Both the position numbers and the translations under genes were made by a program. Below the pieces are notes generated by a model, which had not been told where the DNA came from, ran no database searches, and was given only the letters and a program-made list of their open reading frames with translations. Shown in pieces: positions 51,429 through 60,969 of a stretch of 64,000 nucleotides of DNA. Source of the stretch: CAZGUH01 sp964529005 (GTDB lineage: Bacteria > Actinomycetota > Acidimicrobiia > Acidimicrobiales > Ilumatobacteraceae). Numbering within the stretch: the first letter of the stretch is position 1; each line of letters begins with the position of its first letter. The DNA lies in assembly GCA_964529005.1 (NCBI GenBank), contig CAZGUH010000005.1, positions 1-64,000 on the forward strand, read 5' to 3'.

Positions 51429-52600
51429 CGACGCTCTTCACCGACGAACTGCTGGCCTCGTTCGACGCCTCGATCACCGACGTCGCCACCGCGTCGACGA
51501 TGCCGCCCGTCGTGTACACCGACGAGCAGTTCCTCGCCTTCGAGCGCGAGGCGCTGTTCGCTCGGGAGTGGTTGTGCGTCGCGCGGGCGAGCCAGATCCC
51601 GAACGCCGGTGACTTCGTGACGGTGCACGCGAACGGCGAGCCGATCATCGTCGTTCGTGGCAAGGACGGCGAGATCCGCGCCATGTCGGCCGTCTGCCAG
51701 CACCGCGGCATGCAGGTCGCGAGCGGAGCCGGCACGTGCACGACGTTCACCTGCCCGTATCACCGCTGGGTCTACGGGCTGGACGGCCGGCTGCTCGGCG
51801 CGCCGGCGATGGAGCGGACGGAGAACTTCGACAAGAAGGACCACGGGTTGCCGGCCGTCGCGGTCGAGTTGTGGAACGGGTTCGTGTTCGTCAACTTCTC
51901 TCGCGATGCCGAGCCGCTCGGGCCGACGCTCGCCCGGTACGAGCCGTTCGTCGAGCACTACGACCTCGTCAACGCCGTGTGTCCGGGGACCTTCACGCTC
52001 ACCGACCTGCCGTGGAACTGGAAGGTGATGTTCGAGAACTTCAACGACGGGTATCACGCCAACCGGCTGCACCACACGATCCAGGACTTCTGCCCCAGCC
52101 AGCTCGCCGCGTTCCCGGTTCCGTGGGACGACGCGTCGAACGTGATCTTCAGGACCAACGGTTACACGCACATCGACGGCGGCTTCAACGCCACCACCAA
52201 GGCCCTGCTGCCGGTGTTTCCCGCCCTCACCGAGGAGGAGCGATGGCGCAGCACGTTCGCGCTCGTGCCGCCGTCGCTGTGCCTCGGAACCGCGCCGGAC
52301 CAAGCGTTCTTCTTCATCGTGCGACCGAAGACGGCGAACAGCATCGACGTCGAGATCGGCTACCTGTTCCACCCGGGCGCGCTCGATCACCCGATGTTCG
52401 ACCACCTGTTCGCGATGAGCGACGCCGGGGTTCAGGTGTTCGTGCGTCAGGACCAGGACGCCACCACCAAGGTGCAGCGCGGCATGCGTTCGCGCTTTGC
52501 CGCCCGCGGGCGGTATTCGTGGCAGGAGGAGAGCCACGTGCAGTTCAACCGGTGGTTGGTGCAGCGCTACCGCAGACATTGGCCCGACGCCAAGGGTTGA
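51425..52600 (+). CDS. Rieske non-heme iron oxygenase, alpha subunit
   Basis: A 391-residue ring-hydroxylating-type oxygenase. The Rieske cluster ligands are C-Q-H-R-G (about 87-91) and C-P-Y-H-R-W (about 107-112). The mononuclear iron site is N-D-G-Y-H-A-N-R-L-H-H, giving the two His, and an Asp farther on completes the triad. The SRPBCC domain fills the C-terminus. No ferredoxin or reductase gene is adjacent, so electrons must come from elsewhere. It could hydroxylate or demethylate the pathway substrate. Confidence 0.92.
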   Translation: MTTLFTDELLASFDASITDVATASTMPPVVYTDEQFLAFEREALFAREWLCVARASQIPNAGDFVTVHANGEPIIVVRGKDGEIRAMSAVCQHRGMQVASGAGTCTTFTCPYHRWVYGLDGRLLGAPAMERTENFDKKDHGLPAVAVELWNGFVFVNFSRDAEPLGPTLARYEPFVEHYDLVNAVCPGTFTLTDLPWNWKVMFENFNDGYHANRLHHTIQDFCPSQLAAFPVPWDDASNVIFRTNGYTHIDGGFNATTKALLPVFPALTEEERWRSTFALVPPSLCLGTAPDQAFFFIVRPKTANSIDVEIGYLFHPGALDHPMFDHLFAMSDAGVQVFVRQDQDATTKVQRGMRSRFAARGRYSWQEESHVQFNRWLVQRYRRHWPDAKG

Positions 52601-52603
52601 CCG

Positions 52604-53278
52604 ATGCCGCCGGTTCCGCCCGTATCTCCGACGTGCGACGTCCTCGCGCTGTGGGGACGCGACGGCTGCCTGACGCCGCCGCTCGTACCGCTCGTGCACG
52701 GGCACGCGCCGATCGCGGGCCAGGCCCGCACGGTGCAGCTGACCGTCGCCGACGACGGGCCGGGACTCGCGCCGTTCTACGACGAGATCTTCCATGCGCC
52801 CCACGGCGTCGTGCTGGTGATGGCGGGCGCCGGTTCGGCGGGCGCCATCTGGGGCGAGATCCTGTCCACCGCGTTGGCAACGGCGGGCGGAGTGTGCGCG
52901 CTGGTCGACGGGTTCGCGCGCGACGTCGCCGAGATCGAGCACCTCGGGCTCCCGGTCTACGCCCACGGGATCACCGCCGTCGGACCGAACGGCCGGGTCC
53001 ACGTCACCGGCATCGACGTCGACGTCGCGATCGGCGACGTCACCATCTCGCCGGGCGACACGATCATCGCCGACAGCACCGGATGCGTGCGCGTGCGCGC
53101 CGACGACCACGACGCGGTGACGCACGCCGCCCGCCGCTACGCCGACGCGGAGGCCACCGTGCTCGCCGCCGTGCGCGACGGTGTCGCGCTCGCCGACGCC
53201 TACCGCGCCAAGGCGGAGGTCGTGGCGTCGCTGGTTGGCGAGTCCGTTCGCACGACGAACTCGGGCGGCGTACGGTGA
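52604..53278 (+). CDS. RraA/HMG-aldolase-like protein
   Basis: A 224-residue RraA-fold protein. This family includes class II 4-hydroxy-4-methyl-2-oxoglutarate/oxaloacetate aldolases and the RNase E inhibitor RraA. Visible are a G-x-x-W-G-E-I-L start of the active-site helix and D-G-F-A-R-D, the R-D metal/substrate pair of the aldolases. With Rieske and VOC enzymes in the operon, an aldolase late in a ring-cleavage pathway is the best guess. It follows the oxygenase gene by 3 bases. Confidence 0.82.
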   Translation: MPPVPPVSPTCDVLALWGRDGCLTPPLVPLVHGHAPIAGQARTVQLTVADDGPGLAPFYDEIFHAPHGVVLVMAGAGSAGAIWGEILSTALATAGGVCALVDGFARDVAEIEHLGLPVYAHGITAVGPNGRVHVTGIDVDVAIGDVTISPGDTIIADSTGCVRVRADDHDAVTHAARRYADAEATVLAAVRDGVALADAYRAKAEVVASLVGESVRTTNSGGVR

Positions 53279-54075
53279 CGGGGATGACGATGGCCGGCGA
53301 GGCGCAGACGTTCATCAGCGTGCGCGGTGTCGACAAGACCTTCCGTCGCCGCGGCCGCGCCATCCATGCGCTGGGCAAGGTCTCCCTCGACGTCCGCCAG
53401 GGCGAGTTCGTCAGCCTGCTGGGGCCGAGCGGCTGCGGGAAATCGACGTTGCTGCGGGTCATCGGCGGATTGCAGGAGTTCGAGGGCGGCGCCGTGTCGA
53501 TCGGTTCGCGCACCCCGGACGAGGCCCGCACCACACGCCAGTTCGGGTTCGTGCCGCAGGCGCCCGCCCTCGTGCCGTGGAAGACGGTCGGTCAGAACGT
53601 GCGCTTCCTCTCCACGTTCCACGGCGGCGACGGCTGCACCAGCGACAGCGAGGTCGACGACCTGTTGGCCACGGTGGGGCTCGCTGACTTCGCCCGCCAC
53701 TACCCACACGAGCTGTCCGGCGGCATGCAGCAACGCGTGTCGCTCGTGCGCGCGTTCGCCCTCGGAGCGCCGATCCTGCTGATGGACGAACCGTTCGCGG
53801 CCCTCGACGAGATCACTCGGTCCGACATGCGCTACCTGTTGCTCGAGCTGTGGCAGCGCAGCAGCGCGACGGTGGTGTTCGTCACCCACTCGGTGACCGA
53901 GGCGGTGATCCTCTCCGACCGCGTGGCGGTGATGGCCTCACGGCCCGGGCGCGTCGCCGGCGACCGCCGTATCGATCTCCCGCGGCCGCGCACGCCGGAG
54001 ATGGAGGACGAACCGGCCTTCCATGAACACGTTCGCCAGCTGCGCGCCGACCTGCGGGAGCATCACTCGAGGTGA
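53275..54075 (+). CDS. ABC importer ATPase (nitrate/taurine/riboflavin-precursor type)
   Basis: A 266-residue ATPase of the SsuB/TauB/NrtD group: Walker A G-P-S-G-C-G-K-S, Q-loop V-P-Q-A-P, signature L-S-G-G-M-Q-Q-R, Walker B I-L-L-M-D-E-P. The GTG at 53275 overlaps the RraA stop; ATG at 53284 or 53290 may be used instead. It forms an importer with the following permease and binding protein, supplying the operon's substrate. Confidence 0.9.
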   Translation: MTGMTMAGEAQTFISVRGVDKTFRRRGRAIHALGKVSLDVRQGEFVSLLGPSGCGKSTLLRVIGGLQEFEGGAVSIGSRTPDEARTTRQFGFVPQAPALVPWKTVGQNVRFLSTFHGGDGCTSDSEVDDLLATVGLADFARHYPHELSGGMQQRVSLVRAFALGAPILLMDEPFAALDEITRSDMRYLLLELWQRSSATVVFVTHSVTEAVILSDRVAVMASRPGRVAGDRRIDLPRPRTPEMEDEPAFHEHVRQLRADLREHHSR

Positions 54076-54941
54076 GCGCGCCGATCGACGCCCTCCACGG
54101 CGCCCCTCCGGACGCGTCCGAGGAACCGCCGGATCTCCTCGCCCCTGCATCGGCGAGAACGACGACGCCCTCGCGGACGTTCGGGTCGATCCTCCTCTTC
54201 CTCGCACCGGCGATCGGCGTGCTCGGGTTCCTCGGCCTGTGGCAGGCGCTGGTCGCGGTCTTCGACGTGAAGGAGTTCATCCTCCCGACACCGTGGAAGA
54301 TCCTCGATCACCTGGCGAGCGATCCCGGCTTCTACTTCGAGCGGGCCAAGATCACGCTGTGGGAGGCCTTCTTGGGCTTCGTCCTCGGAGCCGTGGTCGG
54401 CATCGTGGTGGCGACCGCCATGGCCCAGAGCCGGTTCGTCGAGCGCGCGGTCCTTCCGCTGGTCGTGCTGGCACAGGTGACCCCGCTCATCGCGTATGCG
54501 CCTGCCGTCGTCAACTGGCTCGACTTCGGCCTGCGTCCGGTCTTGTTCGTGACCGTTCTCGTGTGCTCGGTCCCGTTCCTGATCAACGCCGTGTCCGGGT
54601 TGCGCTCGGTCGACCCGAGCCTCGTCGAGCTCGCCCGTTCCGTCGACGCGTCCGGCTGGCAGATCTACTACCGCCTCCGCCTGCCAAGCTCGCTGCCGTT
54701 CCTGTTCTCGGCTGCTCGCATCGCCGTCGGGCTGGCGCTGATCGGGTCGGTGCTGACGGAGTACTTCGCCGGCACACGCCGGGGCCTCGGCTACGCGGTC
54801 AACATCGCCCAGAATCGCAACCTGCCGATGCAGCTCTGGGGGAGCGTGTTCGTGCTCGCGTTCCTCGGGTCGCTCGCCGTCTTGCTGATCACCACCATCG
54901 AGCGCTTCGTCTTGCACTGGCACGCCAGCCAGCGCCGGTGA
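54072..54941 (+). CDS. ABC importer permease (SsuC/TauC-like)
   Basis: A 289-residue permease with about six membrane segments and the E-A-A-like loop (L-V-E-L-A-R-S-V-D-A-S-G-W-Q-I-Y-Y-R-L-R-L-P) that contacts the ATPase. The ~35-residue polar N-terminus is longer than usual. Overlaps the ATPase gene by 4 bases (GTGA). Confidence 0.9.
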   Translation: MSAPIDALHGAPPDASEEPPDLLAPASARTTTPSRTFGSILLFLAPAIGVLGFLGLWQALVAVFDVKEFILPTPWKILDHLASDPGFYFERAKITLWEAFLGFVLGAVVGIVVATAMAQSRFVERAVLPLVVLAQVTPLIAYAPAVVNWLDFGLRPVLFVTVLVCSVPFLINAVSGLRSVDPSLVELARSVDASGWQIYYRLRLPSSLPFLFSAARIAVGLALIGSVLTEYFAGTRRGLGYAVNIAQNRNLPMQLWGSVFVLAFLGSLAVLLITTIERFVLHWHASQRR

Positions 54942-55003
54942 GGCAGCACACCAGAGCTCCGGCATGGAGCAAACGCAGCATGAACACGAACACAGGAGGC
55001 CAC

Positions 55004-56227
55004 ATGAATGCCACCCCGCATCGGCGGGCTTTGCGCATCGGCTCCGCGCTCGTCGCCCTCACCCTGATCGCCGCCGCGTGCGGCGACGATGACGACGACG
55101 GCGACACCACGGCGGCGCCCACCAGCCAGTCGAGTGCGACGAGCGCGACGAGCGCCGCCAGCACTCCGACCGACACCAGCGGAACGGGATCATCGACCAC
55201 CACCGCGGACACGACCGGCGACGGGGGGATCGACGAGGAGCGGTGTGCCACGAACAAGGCAGCCGGCAAGATCACCTACCTGTCGAGCTTCGACTTCGCC
55301 GCCGCTGCGTCGATCATCGAAGTGGTCGTCGCCAAGGAGAAGGGCTACTTCGACGAGCTGTGCCTCGACGTCGAGCTCGTGCCGAGCTTCTCCACCGCCA
55401 ACTACTCGCTCGTGGCCGCCGGTCAGGGGCAGTTCTCGTCGGCGGGCAACTACACCGAGATCCTCAACTTCACGACGGGCGGCGCGGAGTTCGTCGCCCT
55501 CACCGCGGATGGCAAGGCGCCGATCGAAGCGTTGATCACGCCCGAAGGTGGGGCGACGACCATCGAGGAGCTGCAGGGCAAGACCGTGGGGGTGAAGGGT
55601 GACCTGCCACCGTCGATCGTGGCGCTGCTGGCGAGCCACGGGCTGCCCCGCGGCAGCGGGTACTCGGAGGTTCTGCTCGACGGCTTCGACCCGCGCGCCC
55701 ACCTCGAGCTCGACATCGACGCCCTGCCCGTGTACAAGTCGAACGAGCCTGGCCAGCTCGACGCGGCGGGCGTGAAGTACACGATGTTCGACCCTGCCGC
55801 CGAGGACATCCCCGGCACGTTCGGCCTCATCTACACCGCGAAGGACTTCTACGACGAGAACCCGACCGTCGTCGAGGACTTCGTTCGCGCCGCGCTGAGG
55901 GGGCTGGAGGATGCCATCGCCGATCCGGAGGGCGCCGTCGAGCTGTCGATCGGCTTGATCGAGGCCGCCGGCAACCAGAACTTCCTGACTCTCGAAGGCG
56001 AGACGTTCCGCTGGCAACAGGAGATGGAAGCGATGCTGGCCAGCACACCCGACGGCGAGCCGGTGGGCCTGATCGACGGCGACGTCTTCCGCGCCGAGTA
56101 CGACGCGTACGTCGAAGCGAACGTCTGGCCCGATGGCGCTCCGGAGTTCCGCGAGTACTACGACGACACCGTGGCCGCCGCGGCGTACGGCGACGACGGA
56201 AAGGTGATCTGGCCCGCCGCTCGCTGA
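55004..56227 (+). CDS. ABC importer substrate-binding lipoprotein (NMT1/THI5-like)
   Basis: A 407-residue lipoprotein (lipobox L-I-A-A-A-C) with an Asp/Thr/Ser-rich linker (about 27-75) and an NMT1/THI5-type binding domain. The family binds aromatic or heterocyclic ligands such as thiamine pyrimidines, riboflavin, taurine and nitrate, so an N-heterocycle or aromatic ligand is plausible. AGGAGG sits 4 bases before the ATG at 55004; ATG at 54980 is weaker. It ends the first part of the catabolic island. Confidence 0.88.
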   Translation: MNATPHRRALRIGSALVALTLIAAACGDDDDDGDTTAAPTSQSSATSATSAASTPTDTSGTGSSTTTADTTGDGGIDEERCATNKAAGKITYLSSFDFAAAASIIEVVVAKEKGYFDELCLDVELVPSFSTANYSLVAAGQGQFSSAGNYTEILNFTTGGAEFVALTADGKAPIEALITPEGGATTIEELQGKTVGVKGDLPPSIVALLASHGLPRGSGYSEVLLDGFDPRAHLELDIDALPVYKSNEPGQLDAAGVKYTMFDPAAEDIPGTFGLIYTAKDFYDENPTVVEDFVRAALRGLEDAIADPEGAVELSIGLIEAAGNQNFLTLEGETFRWQQEMEAMLASTPDGEPVGLIDGDVFRAEYDAYVEANVWPDGAPEFREYYDDTVAAAAYGDDGKVIWPAAR

Positions 56228-56293
56228 GCGGCCCGGGAGAGTTCGGACCTGTCGCGCGTGGTGCTGTGGACGGACACCACCACGCGCGACAGG

Positions 56294-56734
56294 TCACTCG
56301 TCGTGCTCAGCGTCGTCGACGCGCGGGGTCGTCGTCCGCAGGCACGCGATCTGTTCTGCGCTCGGCTGGGCGTCGAGCGCGATCCCGCAGTCGGCGAAGC
56401 GCTGCCGGGCGACCGCGGCGCGGGCGTCGGCGGTCTGGTGCGTGTAGCGCAGGATCACGTCGGCGCCGAATCGATCCTCGCACTCGGTCGAGACCCGGCT
56501 GACCTCGTCGGGATCGCGCGCGCCGATCAGCACGTCGTAATCGAGGATCGTGGCGTCGACGATGGACAAGCGCAGTTCGCTGACGGCCAACGACGCCTGC
56601 CTCATGCACGCGCGCACGGCGTGGACGGCGGCGACGTAGTCGGCCCGGCTGACGGCGCCGTCGCGCTGCTGACCGGCCTGCGACGATCCACCGCAGCCGC
56701 CACACCCGCCGAGAATGCCGGCGGCGGCGAGCAC
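56294..56734 (-). CDS. small putative lipoprotein
   Basis: About 146 residues from GTG at 56734. The short hydrophobic start ends in a possible lipobox L-G-G-C followed by C-G-G-S-S. The rest has four more cysteines (M-R-A-C-M, T-E-C-E, A-D-C-G and I-A-C-L) that could form two disulfides outside the cell. No family recognised. The signal is short, so start assignment is uncertain. Confidence 0.45.
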   Translation of the reverse strand: MLAAAGILGGCGGCGGSSQAGQQRDGAVSRADYVAAVHAVRACMRQASLAVSELRLSIVDATILDYDVLIGARDPDEVSRVSTECEDRFGADVILRYTHQTADARAAVARQRFADCGIALDAQPSAEQIACLRTTTPRVDDAEHDE

Positions 56735-56775
56735 CCCCCATCCGGGCGCTCGCCGACCGCGCGAGCGAGGTGGAA

Positions 56776-57156
56776 TCAGTTGTCGATCCAGGTGTACCAG
56801 ACGCCGTTCGAGATCGCCCGGCCGGAATGCTGCGTCTGGTTCACGACGCACGTGCACGAGTCCCACGCGAAGTAGTCGCTTCCGACGGTGTCGTACTTCC
56901 AGCTGGTGAAGGTGCCGTTCGTCCGCCGCTGGCGGACGCGTGTTCCGTTGCAGCCGCCGGGGCTGGGATTGCTGTACGTGTTGGCCGCCGAGAGCCATTG
57001 GCCCGACGTGTCGTAACCGGCGGAGTTCGCCCACTGGAACAGGCACCCGGCGTTGCCCGCAGCGCCGTTGTCCGCCGATGCGTGCCCACCGACGCCCAAC
57101 CCCGCCACGAGTGCGAGCGCTGATGCGACGGCCGCTTTCTTCATGTTGGTTCGCAT
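56776..57156 (-). CDS. small secreted protein
   Basis: A 126-residue protein with a clear signal peptide (M-K-K-A-A-V-A-S-A-L-A-L-V-A-G-L-G, cleavage near A-S-A) and a Gly/Asn/Trp-rich mature domain of about 95 residues with four cysteines. It resembles small secreted beta-proteins but I recognise no family. ATG at 57144 is an alternative start. The AT-rich 84-base gap to the divergent cytochrome gene should hold both promoters. Confidence 0.7.
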   Translation of the reverse strand: MRTNMKKAAVASALALVAGLGVGGHASADNGAAGNAGCLFQWANSAGYDTSGQWLSAANTYSNPSPGGCNGTRVRQRRTNGTFTSWKYDTVGSDYFAWDSCTCVVNQTQHSGRAISNGVWYTWIDN

Positions 57157-57227
57157 GCGGCCCTTGTGTACTCGCGAACTGGCGCGAGATCAAGCGAAAA
57201 GTTTGGCAACAAGTATCTCTCGACAGG

Positions 57228-57233
57228 TATGGT
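57228..57233 (+). promoter_or_regulatory. leaderless -10 element of the cytochrome c gene
   Basis: TATGGT lies 7 bases before GTG 57241, which makes that the likely start. The in-frame ATG at 57229 is inside the element. Confidence 0.5.
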
Positions 57234-57240
57234 GCCGAGC

Positions 57241-57903
57241 GTGGACGACGAAGATCCGATCCCGACGGCCCGGCGGCGCCCGAAGCCGCCGTTCTGGGCG
57301 ATGGCCGCACTCAGCCTGTTGCCCCTGTGGGCGTTCATGTACGTGCGCGCGATGACTCCGTCCACCGCGGCGCCGATCGGACCGATGGCGTTGGGCGAGC
57401 AGGTGTACTCGCGCTGCGCCCAGTGCCACGGCGCCCGTGGCGAAGGCGGCGTCGGCCGGCCCTTCGCCGCGGGCGCGGTGCTCGCGACGTTCCCCCACAT
57501 CGAAGACCAGCTGCGCTTCGTCTCGCTCGGCACCGAGGCATACCAGGCGGCAGGCGTCGCGATCTACGGCGCCCCCGATCGGCCCGGCGGGCCTCACGTC
57601 GCAGGATCGTTCGGGATCATGCCGCCGCAGGGGTCCTCCGAAGGCGGCTCTCTGACCGATGCAGAGATCCTCGCCGTCGTCTGCCACGAACGGTTCGCGC
57701 TCGGCGCGGCCGACCGCGCGAGCGGACCGTTCGCTGACGAGTTCGAGATCTGGTGTTCTCCGGAATCGCCTGTCTTCGCTGCGCTCGAGTCGGGGGTCGC
57801 GCTCGCCGACGTCGACGGCGCGGGGATCACCGGCCTCGACGGCGCCCCGGTCGAGATCCTCCCGGTCGTTGATCAGCCGATGGAGGGCGCGCCGAGCGGC
57901 TGA
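57241..57903 (+). CDS. membrane-anchored c-type cytochrome
   Basis: A 220-residue monoheme cytochrome. Basic residues then one membrane helix (about 20-38) anchor it, and the exported domain binds heme through C-A-Q-C-H. A Met-Pro-Pro segment (G-I-M-P-P-Q-G) likely supplies the axial Met. Two further Cys (A-V-V-C-H and I-W-C-S) might form a disulfide. It could pass electrons to the caa3 oxidase. No partner enzyme is adjacent. Confidence 0.85.
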   Translation: MDDEDPIPTARRRPKPPFWAMAALSLLPLWAFMYVRAMTPSTAAPIGPMALGEQVYSRCAQCHGARGEGGVGRPFAAGAVLATFPHIEDQLRFVSLGTEAYQAAGVAIYGAPDRPGGPHVAGSFGIMPPQGSSEGGSLTDAEILAVVCHERFALGAADRASGPFADEFEIWCSPESPVFAALESGVALADVDGAGITGLDGAPVEILPVVDQPMEGAPSG

Positions 57904-57945
57904 CCGCCGACGCGCCACACATCGCGCCACGAGGAGACGTAGCTG

Positions 57946-57951
57946 TAAAGT
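57946..57951 (+). promoter_or_regulatory. leaderless -10 element of the winged-helix gene
   Basis: TAAAGT lies 8 bases before ATG 57960. Confidence 0.5.
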
Positions 57952-57959
57952 TTTCCTTG

Positions 57960-58550
57960 ATGGCGCCTGGCCGCATTGCCGACACCGATGCCGAGACCGC
58001 GGTCCGGCGATACCTCACGTACCTCGACGATCCGGCGTCGCTCGTCGACAACGAGCGACTCCAGGAACTCGAACGCGAGCTGAGCGCGGCGTCCGATCCC
58101 ATCCACCGGCTGCGCCTCGTCACCGAGATCCGGGCATGCCGAAACCCCGACGGCACGCAGCTGCGGTCGGCATTCATCCGCTGCGCCAAAGCCTGGGCCG
58201 ACGAGCAGGGCATCCCGATCGACGCATTCCGCCAACTCGGCGTCCCGGATGCCGACCTGCGCGCCGCGGGCTGGACCGTCCGGCGGTCCACGGCCGATCA
58301 GTTGCGCGAACGCCACCCGTCGGGCGTCACAGCCGCCGAGATCCAACGACACATCGCCACCCTCGATGGTCCGTTCACGCTCGCAGATGTCACCGCGCAG
58401 GTCGGCGGCAGCCCGATGACACTGCGCAAGGCCATTCGCGCCCTTCTCGCCCAAGGCGCGATCGCGCAGCTTCCTGCGGAGCCGAGCCAGACGCGCGGCC
58501 GTGCGCCGACGCGCTACCGCACCGTTCGCTCGTCCCGCCGCAATGGCTGA
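57960..58550 (+). CDS. winged-helix protein related to the 34391 basic protein
   Basis: A 196-residue protein in two parts. Residues about 30-105 (R-L-Q-E-L-E-R-E-L, S-D-P-I-H-R-L-R-L-V, then A-F-I-R-C-A-K-A-W and A-F-R-Q-L-G-V-P-D-A-D-L-R-A-A-G) align with the coiled segment plus HTH of the protein at 34391-34807. Residues about 115-180 look like a winged helix (G-V-T-A-A-E-I-Q-R-H-I, then T-L-R-K-A-I-R-A-L-L). The tail is Arg-rich. A DNA-binding role is inferred; targets unknown. Confidence 0.7.
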   Translation: MAPGRIADTDAETAVRRYLTYLDDPASLVDNERLQELERELSAASDPIHRLRLVTEIRACRNPDGTQLRSAFIRCAKAWADEQGIPIDAFRQLGVPDADLRAAGWTVRRSTADQLRERHPSGVTAAEIQRHIATLDGPFTLADVTAQVGGSPMTLRKAIRALLAQGAIAQLPAEPSQTRGRAPTRYRTVRSSRRNG

Positions 58551-58553
58551 GCG

Positions 58554-59539
<986 letters not shown>

Positions 59540-59543
<4 letters not shown>

Positions 59544-59935
59544 GCCTGCTCCATCTGACGTCGGAAGACGAGGCTGTCCCAATAGTCGACGCGGCGCGCG
59601 ATCCGGCCGTCGGCCACCTCGAACCGCATCACGCCCGGCACTGCGATCTCACGGCCGTCGACGGTGGCCCGCAGCACATACGCGAGGACCACCTTCTCGC
59701 CCTCGGTGACCTCGTCCTCGACGTCGTAGCGCAAGCCCGGCATCGAGGCGAGGAACGCAGGCAGCCGGCGGCGGTACTCGTCGATCCCGACGCAGCCGAC
59801 ACCCGACGCTGCCGCGTGCTCGTTGACGAACCCCTCGGTGACGTGCGACGCGACGAGCTCGGCATCGCCCGTGGCGAACGACGACAGGTAGGAACGGCAG
59901 ACGTCGAGTGGCGACATCGCATCACCTGCGGCCAT
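59540..59935 (-). CDS. SnoaL/NTF2-like protein
   Basis: A 131-residue protein of the NTF2-like cone fold, recognised from the L-D-V-C-R-S-Y-L-S-S-F-A-T-G-D start, repeated strands and R-F-E-V-A-D-G-R-I-A-R-R-V-D-Y-W-D end. Members act as cyclases, isomerases or dehydratases on small ligands, and the substrate here is unknown. ATG at 59917 is an alternative start. Confidence 0.82.
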
Positions 59936-59956
59936 CTCGCGGCAGCGTAGCGACCG

Positions 59957-60445
59957 TCAGCCCCAGACTTCGTAGGCCTTCGCGTAGACACCTTGGTCGA
60001 AGCTGAACTCGACGACGTTGCCATCGGGATCCGTCAGCGCGCACACGTAGCCGATCGGCGGGGGCAACTCCTGCGGCGGCCACGCCAAGCACCCTTCCTG
60101 CTCACCGCGGCGGGCGATTTCGTCCACCTGCTCACGGCTGGTGAGCTCGATCCCCAGATGAGCGAACGGCGCCATCGTCGGGAGCGGACCCTTGTGCTGA
60201 TCCTTGAAGAAGCTGACGAGCACCAGGATGAACGGCTTGTCGACCATGTCGGGCTGGCCCAACCAGGCGCCTTGGCCATCGGCGTCCTCCCGGCGGTCGA
60301 GCAGGCGCAGTGGGGTGAACCGCTCGTACCAGGCGATCGTCGCGTCGATGTCGCTGCACGGGATGGCCACATGCGTCCAGCGCGCGACCGGCGGGTGCAG
60401 GGCGTACTGCGTCGTCCTCCCTCCGCTCGACATCGGCTCATTCAC
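59957..60445 (-). CDS. VOC-family protein
   Basis: A 162-residue glyoxalase-fold protein with His in W-T-H-V-A-I-P, His in F-A-H-L-G-I-E and Glu in N-V-V-E-F-S as metal ligands. It overlaps the next VOC gene by 8 bases. GTG 60445 has a GGAGG nine bases away; ATG 60433 is alternative. Possibly an extradiol dioxygenase or an isomerase of the island. Confidence 0.82.
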   Translation of the reverse strand: MNEPMSSGGRTTQYALHPPVARWTHVAIPCSDIDATIAWYERFTPLRLLDRREDADGQGAWLGQPDMVDKPFILVLVSFFKDQHKGPLPTMAPFAHLGIELTSREQVDEIARRGEQEGCLAWPPQELPPPIGYVCALTDPDGNVVEFSFDQGVYAKAYEVWG

Positions 60446-60929
60446 GGGTGAATCCCTCCGGGATCTGCGGGTCGGGCCCGCCCTTGGTCCACAGCACGAT
60501 CGTGTTGCCCCACGGGTCCTCGAACGCTCCATTGAACCCGTTGAACTCGGCCCAGTAGTGGTCACGCCACAGGACCGTCGCTCCCAGCTTCTCGGCCGTG
60601 TCCAAGATGCGATCCTGCGAGTCGTCGTCGCTGACGAGCACCCAGATGCGCGGGCCGCGGCCCGAGCGGCTGAGCGTGCGCGGCTCGACACCGGCTGGAT
60701 CGGGATGAGGCCGCGCGTTGGCGACGTCGAAGATGCCGATGTGCAGGTTGCCGACCGACGACGGCGTGCCGTCGTCGTTCTGGAAGTTCTGCCCCGGAAC
60801 GATGCGGTGGAACACCCCTGCAGGGCGCCCTTCGACCTCCCACCTGAAGACCTCGGCGTAGAAGCGACCCGCGGCCTCTGGATCATCGGACGGAAAGTCC
60901 ACGAAGATCAGGGTGTTCGGATACACCAT
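60438..60929 (-). CDS. VOC-family protein
   Basis: A 163-residue glyoxalase-fold protein, first of a four-gene minus-strand operon (VOC, VOC, SnoaL-like, aldo/keto reductase). His and Glu candidates are in V-F-H-R-I and in the C-terminal D-P-W-G-N-T-I-V-L-W, where Glu is absent, so metal binding is uncertain. TAGGGT (60936-60941, minus strand) lies 6 bases before the ATG, just downstream of the GntR operator. Confidence 0.82.
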   Translation of the reverse strand: MVYPNTLIFVDFPSDDPEAAGRFYAEVFRWEVEGRPAGVFHRIVPGQNFQNDDGTPSSVGNLHIGIFDVANARPHPDPAGVEPRTLSRSGRGPRIWVLVSDDDSQDRILDTAEKLGATVLWRDHYWAEFNGFNGAFEDPWGNTIVLWTKGGPDPQIPEGFTRE

Positions 60930-60948
60930 GGCCGCACCCTACCAGTAC

Positions 60949-60967
60949 TGGTCTGACGGTCTGACCA
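60949..60967 (-). promoter_or_regulatory. GntR operator, site 2
   Basis: Plus strand TGGTCTGACGGTCTGACCA, a better palindrome than site 1 and 16/19 identical to it. It covers the -35 region of the VOC promoter whose -10 is at 60936-60941. An additional perfect palindrome, ACCAGTACTGGT (60941-60952), adjoins it. It lies between the VOC start (60929) and the amidohydrolase stop (60970). Confidence 0.65.
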
Positions 60968-60969
60968 GA

